Assembly: GCA_037013685.1 (NCBI GenBank)
Contig: CM072891.1
Span: 20,808,501 to 20,872,500, forward strand
DNA: 64,000 bases
Source: Acridotheres tristis
Lineage: Eukaryota; Chordata; Aves; Passeriformes; Sturnidae
Reading direction: 5' to 3'
Part shown: positions 12,061 through 22,990 of the stretch, piece after piece
Numbering within the stretch: the first letter of the stretch is position 1
Layout: each line of letters opens with the position of its first letter
Program-made: the position numbers and the translations under genes
Notes under the pieces: model-generated
Told to the model about the DNA's origin: nothing
What the model saw: the letters and a program-made list of their open reading frames with translations, nothing else
Database searches by the model: none

Positions 12061-15000
12061 CACAGCATCTCTTCTCTAACCACACTACAAAATCCACAAA
12101 TACCTTTTTAAGCAGGCATCATATCTAGGAATGTCATTCCCAGTGTGACATTGATGCTTTAAATGTGACCATCACCTCTGTAGCCCTTGTGAGCATCTCT
12201 GATTACAAGTGCTGGAGCTTTCACACTCTGATGGGATATGCAGCCCAGAGAGTGACAACTGAGCTCAGCCTCAAACTCTAATGGCCCTAGATGCAGAAGT
12301 GCTTGGAATAAGTCTTTTGCATGAAAATGATCAAAATTTAAAAAGAAAAACAGGTCATACAAAGGAAAGAAAACTCTTGGAAATACTTAGTCATAAAAAA
12401 AAAAAAAAATCTGCATCTGCTACTCGGAAAGCAGCAGCTGCTTTATACCAAATCCACCCCAAAGAGCCTGTGATGGGAGACCCCAGACTCACAAACCAAC
12501 GAGGAGCTCTTCCACCTGCACAGAAATCCACAGATTTCAGGAGAGCCTGCACGAACCGTTTTGCAGGAAGCCAGTCACACAGATGGGCAATGTGACATTG
12601 GTTTATCCATTGCCCTTCATTATATTCTTAGCCCCCTTCTTCCCGTGCCCTAGCTAATCTTTATTTTCCATGTACAAAGAGAGAAAATGGCTACTCCAGA
12701 TGTCTCTAAGCTCCCCTCAAAAGCCATTATCTGGCAGGTCTCTCTAGAGAACTGTGCTAACTGTGGGAGTGTTGCTTAGGGGCTAATAGTACCTATCCTC
12801 TATTTTCATGCTTCTAACAGTGAAAGATCTGGAGCTGTCTAGTACATTTGCAAGCAAATCACCAAGACAAGCAATAGCAGGGATGATGGGGAAGGGAAAA
12901 AAGCAAATGTTGGAAGGATCTGGGCATTTTTGTGAAGGATTAAGACTAATCAAGCTTTGATCTGCAGAGCTTTTTTTTCCTTCTTTCCTTTCCTGTCAAG
13001 CCCCAAACATTCCCTGCCCTGTGAATGTTTCCTGCTCTCTATGTTTGTGTTCTTACTATCTTTCTCTGACCTCTCTAAGAGGCTTGCAGCTTGCCAAGGT
13101 TTCCCCTCCATCCAGGCTGTGAGTCTGCGGGCTGTTTCACTCCCAAACTGTCTTCAACTGCAACTTCTGATTTTGGAGAGACTCTCAAAAGGAGGTGAAA
13201 AGAATGGTCTCTGGCTTGCAGAAGTCCCAGGTGTTTAGTGATGTGGCAATGCCTTCTAACATAGTGATTTATTCCTCCACTTCTCATTTCTGAGTGCAGC
13301 TCTATCAGAAGAAGATGGAGGTGATCCATGTGAAAGGAAAAAGAAGAAGCTTGTGTTATTTCTCTCCTGTGCACTCTCAGAAACCTGGGGCTCTTTGTAG
13401 GGTGACACAAGGCACATCTGAAACAAGCTCATCCTGGAGGAGTCTGTGATTGCCAGCACAACCTGTGCAATCACAGATTGTGCCATCCTCTCTTACATTC
13501 CCCTGGTGGGGCCGAAGCATTTCCTACCCTAAGCATGGAGTCCCTGGTGGTCCCAGCTGCACTCACTCCATGCTGTGACTGGGACCAGCAACACAAGAGG
13601 AATTGCAGCAGTGATGGAAACTTGTTCCACTGAGCTGAACACGTATTAATCTCCTGTCCAAATCCACGGAAAGGTATAAATATGTACCCTGGGATTTCTG
13701 TGCTAAGGCTGGAGGGTAGGAAAAAAACCTTTGAGGCTAAGTCAAATCCATATTATTCTCCAGAGTTTGTCAGTAGACAGGGCTGTATCAGGACACAAGG
13801 TGGGCAATCACTCAAAGCAAGGGACTGCCTGAGGCAGCAAACCAGCCTGCAGTCTGTTCAGCAATTCCAGGGCAGTGGGGCTGCTGTGCTCAAGGCTGGC
13901 ATGCAGCAGTGGGCATCAAGGAAGAGCACTGCCTTGCAGAGGTAGGTAGTACTGTGTGCTTCTGGAATTGTCCCTTTTCCCATCAGGGGGTAGACTCTGT
14001 CAGCATATTTGTGCAGTGTCCATGCAGTAGCAAAAAGCTGTCTTGCCTGCACTGACCAAGATCTTCCAGCTGGCTCTGCCCCTAGACTGTTGTTAACTCA
14101 GGTAAGACAGTGAACCACAGAAAATCAGATACTGAAATAGCCACATACACACAAGAAGACATAAATAGATACCATCTATGCAGCAAACATAGAAAAAAAT
14201 AGCCTCTTCTTAGACATATGTTCGAGCACTTCTGCTTTGGCTATTATCCCAACAAATATTATTAGACAAAAACCTCTCAGTCTTTTCATCTTTTTACTAG
14301 AGAGGACATAGATTTACCTGTGCCTATGCTTCCAAATAATACATAAGTCAGATTTACCTTACCCTCTCCTAAAGATCCCGTGACTTAATAAGATGTAGGA
14401 ATTGTCATTCTGTTCGTAATGTCTTCAAGACACTCAACTTACTGTAGTCTACAGTATTGCTGCCTTATCTAAGAAATGGGACTACAGCTGCTCAGGCAGA
14501 CTTTTCTTGTTGCTGGTACAGGTCTTTTTAGTCCTATTGATATGTGACAAAAATTATGCTCATGGCTGCAGCACTCTGATCCATGTTTGATACCAGGTTT
14601 GGAAGTGACTGTGGCTAGTACATCAGTCCCAAGGATAGCCGGAGGAGCCAAGCCATTGCCTTCAATTAGGTGGCCCACTTGGCAAGGGGTGCTGCTGCTT
14701 TATTCAGTAACCTTTATGATATTTTTTCTAATCATCACATGCTTTTTCCCGCCTTTTACAAACCCAAATCCATATTTTCTGTCTCCCTCGAGAAAAAAAC
14801 TCAACCTTAACCACTAATAAATTCATTTGGGGACCACAGAACATTAACATGAGGCAAAGATGCAAAATCAGCCTGCGTGCCACCCATGTGACAAGGATCT
14901 ATCCAGCTGTGGAGGGCTCTTATTTTACAGGCAGTAGCACCCGCTGTGCTTAAAATACACCTCGAGGGCACAGCAGGGACTGTAACATGTTAGAACCCTG

Positions 15001-15599
15001 TGCTGAATCCAGAGCCAGCCCTAAACCTTGAGAAAAAGGATGGTTGCTGCTCACAGCTTCAAGTGCAGCACAGAAAGGACCTAAGAAAGAGGGGGGGAAA
15101 AAAGCAGGAAAGAGCTTATGCTTGGATGTCTAGGGCCATCTGCCACCACAGAAGTACAATACTGGATTCTTGAAATGTAAAAATAGATCTCAAAAGAGAC
15201 ATGTTTTAATGAACTGAACACAAAGAAACATGGTCGAAATAAACTGAAAACAGAAGCAAGGTTCAAGGATCTGTTTGTTAAATGAACACCCAAAGCCAGA
15301 ATATGTTTTTAGTGCTGGAGAATGCTGGCTGTCTGGTTTCTGCTAAAGCCTCCAGTCTCTCTTTGGGATGCATGTGGGAGAAGGAGGGGTGAATGGCAGC
15401 CCTTGTTTGTCCTCTCTTGAGGAATCTAATTATGTATCAATTGATTTCAAAGCCTGGAATAGTAACTCTCTAGAAAACACTCGCTCAGAGACATTGTTCC
15501 AATTTTCGCCTGCTCATAATTTATTCACCTCCGGTTTCAATGCGAAGGGTGCTCCCTCATACTGATTCGCTCCCCACAAGTTGCACAGAAAACCACAAG
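12061..15599. other. Intergenic sequence without recognised genes
   Basis: No coding exons or mobile elements were recognised. An 11-base perfect hairpin stem lies at 13443-13477, with a short A run near 12395. Confidence 0.55.
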
Positions 15600-17000
15600 T
15601 TTGTGGACTTTGAAAAAACAAAACATGCACGCACAGAGCAGCGCTGTGAGGCGAGGGGAAGGCGTCTGGGCAAGCGGGAGGGAACAAAACGCAGCTCCTG
15701 CGACGCGGGGCTCACTCCGTTGGGCAGCCCCTGGGATGCCCGGCTGGGAGCAGAGCTCCTGCCCTTGCAGCCGTGGAATTACGCTGGACGGGCCGAGGGA
15801 AGCTGTGAACCCCCAGGGAGCATCGCAGCACCGCAGTGCCCTGAGCGTCAGGGGGGTGAGGTGCAGGCTGCTGCTCGTCTCCTGTTGCTCAATGTGCAGA
15901 AAAATCAAAAATGCTTCGGTAGCCCATCCTGCAGCCCTGCTGCCGCTCTGCCTGCCCAGGCCATCCTGGGTTTTCCCTCTGCACTGCGGCTCTGCGGGAC
16001 CCCGCGAATCTCCAGCCACCCTGGAGTACCCCATGCCTGGGTACCCCCGCGTCACCCCCGGCTCACCCAGGGAATGGGGGGTGACCAGCCAGGCCTATGG
16101 CCCTGTTAGCCCACGGGCCGTGTGTGTGTGTGCGTGTGTTTGGGGTGGGGGCTACCCGAAGCCACAGCTGTTCGCTCGCAGCGGGAGGCTCCCAGTGCCC
16201 AGCGCCGCTGCCTTGTGCCCACCCAGGGCAGGACCAGGACCCCCAGCCGGGCAACCCCTCCCCCAGGGGCTGGGCCCCCCAAAAAACCCGGCAACGGCAG
16301 CGGGCTGGGCGGCTGGAATCCATCCCTTCCCCCTCGCCAAAGCAGCCGAGCCACGAGTCTCCTGTCATTCAGCCTTCTGCCCGGCTGATCACTGTGAAAA
16401 GAGCCGCCCCGGTGACAGAAACACATGAATATTGACTGCAAACAAACCCCGGGGGAGCGGCACCTGGGGGGCTGCGAGAGCTGCTCCCCCCACGGCCCGC
16501 GGGAGCGCGCTCACCTGCACGCGCGTGCACGTCCGACCGTGCATGTCCTGCCGTGCATGCTCACACACCCATGCATGCCCAGCCGTGCATGCTCACACAC
16601 CCATGCATGTCCTGCCGTGGTCACACACCCGTGCATGTCCTGCCGTGCATGCTCTCACACCCATGCATGCCCAGCCGTGCATGCTCACACACCCATGCAT
16701 GTCCTGCCGTGCATGCTCTCACACCCATGCATGTCCTGCCGTGCATGCTCTCACACCCATGCATGCCCAGCCGTGCATGCTCACACACCCATGCATGTCC
16801 TGCCGTGGTCACACACCCGTGCATGCCCAGCCGTGCATGTTCACACATGCATGCATGTCCTGCCGTGCTCACACACCCATGCATGTCCTGCCGTGCTCAC
16901 ACACACGTGCATGCCCAGCCCCGGCCCTGCACAGCCCCCCGGCCGTCCGGCCCCGTACCTGCGGCGGGCCGGAGCGGCAGCTGAGTCCATATAGCTGGTG
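15600..17000. promoter_or_regulatory. GC- and CpG-rich block containing the minisatellite
   Basis: GC content and CpG frequency rise from about 15600 to 17000 and fall on either side. Overlapping open frames of up to 275 codons on the plus strand are low-complexity, rich in Pro, Arg and Gly, and resemble no family I recognise. I see no clear TATA or splice pattern, so promoter activity is only a possibility. A short GT tract (16121-16140) lies within. Confidence 0.45.
16554..16920 (+). repeat. 28/32-base minisatellite rich in TGCATG
   Basis: Twelve units delimited by GCCG can be read. Eight are 32 bases (TGCATGCTCACACACCCATG then CATGTCCTGCCG or CATGCCCAGCCG) and four are 28-base versions lacking CATG or starting TGG. 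Units 1-2-3 and 7-8-9 repeat the same order of variants, which suggests a three-unit higher-order period. Neither unit length is a multiple of three, so open frames run through it in all three plus frames and on the minus strand. It lies inside a GC-rich block. Confidence 0.93.
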
Positions 17001-17347
17001 GGTTATAACGAGGCTGTCCCCCGGGGGGAGCGCCATAAAAGAAACACGTTTCATTTACATGCTTCCCCCAGCTGGCCCCCGACTTTAGTCCTTATTCCCT
17101 TTCTGGAGAGGGGATGGGGGGGACATAGCTTCCCCCCTTCCCCCCCCCGCGCTCTCTTTTCATGTATCTATCTACCCCAGGCCAAAATCTTTGCTTTCAC
17201 TTCCAAATCCTCAAGCTTTCCCAGTTTAAAGGCAAGAGTCATGGGGGAAGGGGGGGCAGGAGATAAAAACTCTAACCCGCACAGTTTTCCATTTCTTTTG
17301 CGGCCATGGCATCCCTGATTATCCCTTTCCTCTTTATCATCTCCATT

Positions 17348-17518
17348 AAAAAAAAAAAAAAAAAAAAAAAAAAGAAAGCCAAAATTATTAATAATTGCTT
17401 TAGAAATCTACTTTGGAACAACTCTCCGACCCCCTCCCCTCGAATTAAATAAACAGCATCTGGAAGCTGATATATCACCAAATGCCCCCCTCTTTTTTTT
17501 TTTTTTTTTTTTTTTTTT
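17348..17518. repeat. A26 and T26 homopolymer pair
   Basis: There are 26 consecutive A at 17348-17373 and 26 consecutive T at 17493-17518, with a 119-base spacer. Together they form a perfect inverted repeat of homopolymers. Confidence 0.9.
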
Positions 17519-17986
17519 CCATTTCTTCCCTATTGTTTAGGATTAGGGCTGTAAATAACGTGTCGGGTGCGTTTTATGGACGAGCCACGTTTCTAAGGTG
17601 TCCCCCCCGCTACAGCGTCAGAGCGGGGTGTAGGGTCGGGGGTGCAGGGGGCCGACTCCCCCCGCCAAGCCTCTATTAACAGCCTATTACTGCGGGTGGG
17701 GGCAGGGAAGGTGCAGATTTAAATGGCCTCTCCCCCCTCCCTTCAAACGCAGACAATTTTGATGAGTGGGTTTTTGTCCGGATGGTTTGTAATGGTGCCT
17801 GTTTTGGGGTGTCCCGGGGGGTCCGGGAAGCTTTAATTCGCTCACAAAGGCTCATTTGCAGGTCAATGCCATGGCACACTCGCCTCTCCCCTTTGCCTAA
17901 ATCTCCTTTTGTTCCCCATCGCCTGCTCCTCATGCCAGATGGCCGCGGAAAATGCTAATTTTCTCTCTCCCCCCCCGCCCCGTTTT

Positions 17987-17988
<2 letters not shown>

Positions 17989-18021
<33 letters not shown>
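17989..18021. repeat. T33 homopolymer
   Basis: Thirty-three consecutive T, preceded by C-rich and CT-rich runs. There is no adjacent retrotransposon body. Confidence 0.9.
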
Positions 18022-18023
<2 letters not shown>

Positions 18024-19594
18024 ATTTAATTGCAGCCCTTTGCAGATGGGGGCTGCGGAGTGTGTGCTTCATTCAAATGAGGTTTGCTTTTTGGTTTCCA
18101 GGCACGTTTCTAAAAGTCCGATCTGAGTCAGGCAGGGATTAGCTTGACAGGGAAGTGATCAGATTAAAATCCGTGCATGAGCTCGGCCTCCTCCCTCCCT
18201 CCCTTTAAAGCTCTCCTCCTTCCCCGCCGCTTTCCTCTCAGGAAAAAGGCAAATTCTTCCTGAGCATCTTGCCATCGATAGGGTCATCGGCTGGATTTGC
18301 CTTATGAAAATAAAATGTTTTCTCTCTTTTTCAAACTTTCTTTCGAAAGGCAAGCGTTGGTGTTGATGGGAGGTGTGGAGTGGGTGCCACCACAGCTCTG
18401 AGTCTGGGAGGGTGGGGATGGGGATTGTAGGGTACAGGAGGGCACCTGCTGGCACCACAGCCTGGAAAACCCCCCGGGGAGCCCAGCTACCTCCGAACCT
18501 GTGATGGGGACGGGAGAGCCACCAAAACAGGTAGGCAGGAGATGCTGAGAGAGGTGTGCCTTCTTCTTCAGGGGCGTCACTCAGTTTTAGTAGGATGAAC
18601 TTGCTCTCAAATGGGGTCTGTGGACTTTGAAATGCCTTAAAAACGCGCTGAAATGCTTTCTCTCAACAAGGAAAAGAGTGCCAAAAGAGCAAAAGTGGGT
18701 TTTTTTCCTGACCTTAAAGACAGCTACACCGTGCTTGCAGCAACTAGTCAAGATGCAACCCAGAGTCCTTCTCACGGTTGCTGCTGCTGCACGGGGCAAG
18801 CTCTGGGTCTGGGCTACTCCCTTTTGTGGGTATTTTGTGGGTACATGTAATGTGGGGGGGATGCTGTTCTTCTTCACACAACGGCAAGGTGATTTTGCCC
18901 CTGGGATAGGCGTGGGTTTGGCTCCTGAACTTTCAGCAAGAAGGAGCCTTGTTCAAGGCAGGTCAGCCAAATAAGAATTTTAAGGCACTTCTGCGTTTTG
19001 GGTAGTACTGGGTTTGCTCTGCAGCAAATCCCTCAGCAGTAGGAAAGGTCTAAGGATCTGCCTCAGTTGCCGGTGAGGTTCATGTGGTTTAAGGCACCAC
19101 CAAGATTTCCAGATGGACCAAGGCTGGGGGTGTACACAGGCAGAGCTGTAGGATGGCTCACAGTGAAATCAGAGGTGGCACCTCCACAGAGCTGGAGTAG
19201 CTTGGCAAGTGAGCATTGCAATCTGGGCTCGAGAAGTTACACGGTGGGAAAAGGAGATTAATGTCTGAAAAGTTTTAAAACTATTTAATGATGCAGAGAG
19301 GCAAATTTAACAGACAGCTTATCATTTTCTGTGCAGTCACAAACCTACACTTGATTTTTCCCAAATTATTTATTTTGTTATAGCAAGATGCTGACGTTTA
19401 CTCGCTGATGTTGATCATGTTAATCAGCTGCATTGCTTGAGTTCTCCTTAGTTTTTCTGGCTTTATTAAAGCCAGCCTGCAAACACTGATCCAGGTGTTA
19501 TCCATGCCTGGCAAATGGCTGGCACAGACACCTGGATATGTGTCTGCAGGCTGGGGGAACAGCTCTGCAGCAGCAGTTGGCTGTCAGTACAAAT

Positions 19595-19685
19595 TTATAT
19601 ACATATATATATAGATATATATGTATATATGTATGTGTGTGTATATATATGTGTGTGTGTGTGTATATTTATATGCATATATGTG
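19595..19685. repeat. Compound (TA)n/(TG)n microsatellite
   Basis: About 90 bases of alternating TA, TATG and TG runs, including a GTGTGTGTGTGTGT tract. This is purely alternating purine-pyrimidine simple sequence. Confidence 0.9.
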
Positions 19686-20529
19686 ACTGATTGTGCCCCA
19701 AGAGAAAAACCACAGCTTCAATTTTAGGACTTTGAAGTGTGAAGGAATTAAGTAGTGCCATTGCCTACCAGGTAGGGTTCTGAGGGAAGGTAGGTAATGT
19801 GCATACCATCTGCTTTTTACCTCTCTCATTGCTGGGAAAGCACAACTGATCTGTTAAAAATGAATTATTGCATTATTCTAATATTTATTTATTATATTGC
19901 ATTACCCTAATGATTCTATTATTTCTGATACTGTATTACACTAGTTACTATTAATAGCTCGTTGTGAGTGTATGGAAGCATCCTCTTTGGGCTAGCTAGC
20001 AAAAACAAAAGAAAAATTACAGTAGAAAAGGATTTAACCCTAGTATCTCTTAAATCTTTAGTACTTACTTATTTCTCTCTCTCTTAAATTTGTGTTGGGG
20101 AGGGGCAAATCCCATATATTCTGGATTTTTGTTTAAGTTAGGTTTGTTTCTCTAAGAATTCAAGAACATTTATTTGCTTAAAGGCTTGCCAGTAAAAAGG
20201 CCCCAGGTCTAATCCCCTTTCTGCTACACACCAATGAAACTTAGGAAACTCTTTGACTATTGACTTTTTCACGTGGAAACCGATCTGCTCAAAGTGAAAA
20301 GAAACCATTTCTTGGAGGGGGGGAAGAAAAAAACTCTGTGAAACTCTGTTTTGAAGAAGTCGTCGTCCTTGGCCTGTGGAGTAGCAGCAGAAGCAAAGGC
20401 TTTTTGATCCTCAGATTTGTAAACTTGTAGACATAATAATGCCATTTCTCTAGTGTTAGCAGGTGTCCTGTCTGGAAGTTGCTGCCTCAGCCTCCAGCAG
20501 AGCTGGGAATTAGAAAATTGTCTGTCTTT

Positions 20530-21040
20530 CCTGAACCGTGAAGTGCTGCTCTTAAATAAAGGCCAGGTCAGATGTTAAAGGGACATTCTTGTCTCCTGAA
20601 GCCGAAATAATCTACAGTCACGTCGAGAAATGAAGGCATCCTCCTCCCAAAATGGTCAATCTCTTTATCTCCCTTTATAATCCACAGGGTCAAGAAAAAG
20701 CCCCTTCCGTGCCGACATTTTGCAATATTTCTAAGTCTGTAATTAATCCACTTGTGCATAGCTGAATTTCGGGGAAATATGATAATTGGGAAAGTTTTAT
20801 TTTCTTCCTTTTTCTTTTCCTCCCCCTCCGCCACTGCCCCCCGCTGTCCTTCTTCTGATAGAATAGTTCAGTGAGCTTTGATCAAGCTTCATATATAAAT
20901 TCTGTATTTTCTCTCTGCTTGTTAATAGCTGTTAAATGAAATTGGGATTATTATTTTTAACCTAGTGCAGTTAAAGAGAATTTTTGCACCAAGTCCTCGA
21001 AATCCTGCAGACAGGCACAAAAGCCAAACCAACAAGCAGG
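20530..21040. promoter_or_regulatory. Candidate conserved noncoding element
   Basis: About 500 bases lack repeats and are rich in transcription-factor-like words (TGTAATTAATCCACTTG, TTGATCAAGC, GGGATTATTATTTTTAAC), in a gene-free region within 9 kb of CDKN1C. The texture is that of a vertebrate enhancer. This is inference from composition only. Confidence 0.3.
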
Positions 21041-22904
21041 TCTTTTAAACTTGCAGCTAACTCCTTCTGGTAAGGTGTCTTTGCCCGCTGTGTTTTATGG
21101 GTGTTTGCTAACAGCGATTGTTATGGAAATGATGCCCAAATCTCCTGTTGTATCCCCCCGAAGAGGTGACTGCTGCTGCTTGGGGCTGTGTGCTGCACAC
21201 CCAAGAGCAAACACGGACGGCTGCTTATTTTATTTTATTTTATTTTTATTTCTGCAGCAGAAAGGCTGTGCCTGGCCGTGTCTCCGGGGAGCACCCAGTC
21301 CAGCTGGTAGGGATAAACCTGCAGGATGTACCCCCTGCCCCACCACTCATGGACTGGGAGCTGGAGGGGCAATGTGCAATTTGGCAGGGGACCAGATTTT
21401 GTATCAGGCAGGTGCCTTTTGCCATCTCAATTCAAATTAAACCTGTGTTCCCCCGTAACAGCTGCAATCCCTGGGTTCCTCACTCGTGCTGCAGAGGGTA
21501 GTGTGGAAATCCTTGACATTTTGGAGAGAGGTGAGAATCTAGCAAGGCCGAGGTGTGGGTACCACTGCACCCTCTCCTACAGCTCTCCAACCAGAAAAGC
21601 ATGGTCATATCAGCTCCTAATAGTTCTTTCTTGGTATAAAAGTTGGGCTTCCACTTTTGAAGGGATATGTGTCTGGAGTCCCTCAGTCAGCAGGAAAAAG
21701 AAACAGGTTTTGCTTCCTGATGTGCAGAATAAAATAGAGAACCAGGGGCCAGTATTCCCAGTCCTGCTCACCTATCTGGGTGAGAGATAAACAAAACCAA
21801 AAACAAACAAACAAACAAATCCAAAGCTTTTGGGATGACCAGTCAGCAGATGGAATGCTGTGCTGCACCGGCAAAACTGAAATGATATTAACAAGATTCA
21901 TGTTTGAAAACATCTTGACTGAAGGTCCTAAGAAAAGCTGGCTTTGCTAAACCAATTACCAAATGTATGAAAACAGCTTAATTCGTGCTCATTGTTTTCC
22001 AGAATAAATTGCTCTAAACCTCAGTTCTAAACCTGTTTGATGTGACCCAAACAGGGACTTTTCCTCAGAGCTTTCATGTAAAAACACATGCAGTGGTGGG
22101 GATGTACTCTTGGGGAAAGGTGTTTTTGGTTTCATTTGTTGGTTTTTGAGGTGGCTAGTTTGTGCATTTATTGATACCAGCCCCCCCACAAGAGAACAGC
22201 ATGCAAGAGGAGCTGCATACTTATGTGCCTCTAATCCAGTATCAGTCAAGAACAGCCCCAAACACAGCACCTTCCAGTTCTGACAAACTCTTCTCCTTCC
22301 CCCCACGTCATAGCCAGGCACAGAGGTGATTTCCTAGCCTTCCTAGCCCTGCTGTGATGTCAAGGATGCTGGAGACCACAGGCTGGGGCCGAGTGACTGC
22401 GCCTGCAGGAGCCCATCGAGTGGTCAGCAGGCTGAGGGTGGGACCGAGGAGTGACAAGCAGGGAAAAAAAGATCTGGCGAGGTGGAAAGACTTGTCAAAG
22501 CTCAGGCAGTGATTTCTGTTAGTGCAGGGGCTTGGAAAAAAGCAATTGAATATTTTTTTTAGGTTCTTATTGTAGGTTACATCCAAGAAACGCTCTGGTG
22601 TGATTGATGCGGAGCAGGCGAGGATGAGGGAAGACGGGGCCTTGGCTCTGCCCCCTTGTGTCTGTGCATGATGATAAAATCTTTTAATTAAATGATCGCA
22701 TTGAGTGCACAGAGAGAACGGTGCTCACTTTAATGAGCAGTTGCTCAATTTTGTTTTTCTCGATGTTCAATGGACGGTGCTACGTCTTATTAACTGGGCA
22801 CTATTCAAACCCTGCTCAAAGACTTTATTAATGTCCCCACCAGATTTATACAGTGCTGCACACGGTAGTAATCCAGCACTTTTCAGACATGAATGGATCA
22901 GCAT

Positions 22905-22990
22905 ATAAGTGATGAGTGTTATTATCCCCATTTAACGACGGGGAGACAACTAAAAAGAGATGGGAGCTAATAATTAATTTGGAGTGTTGG
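22905..22990 (+). repeat. Possible ancient MIR-like SINE remnant
   Basis: The phrase TTATTATCCCCATTTAACGA, followed later by a GTCCAAGG motif, resembles the core and 3' part of old amniote MIR SINEs. The match is short and could be coincidence. Confidence 0.3.

Noticed and set aside
15601..16428. 275-codon plus-strand frame
   Set aside because: It is a GC-rich low-complexity translation overlapping several other frames, with no domain, splice support or family resemblance.
16425..17088. Long overlapping open frames (143-218 codons) rich in His, Cys, Pro and Met
   Set aside because: They arise from the 28/32-base minisatellite. All three plus frames and the minus strand are open at once, which is a repeat artefact and no sign of a protein.
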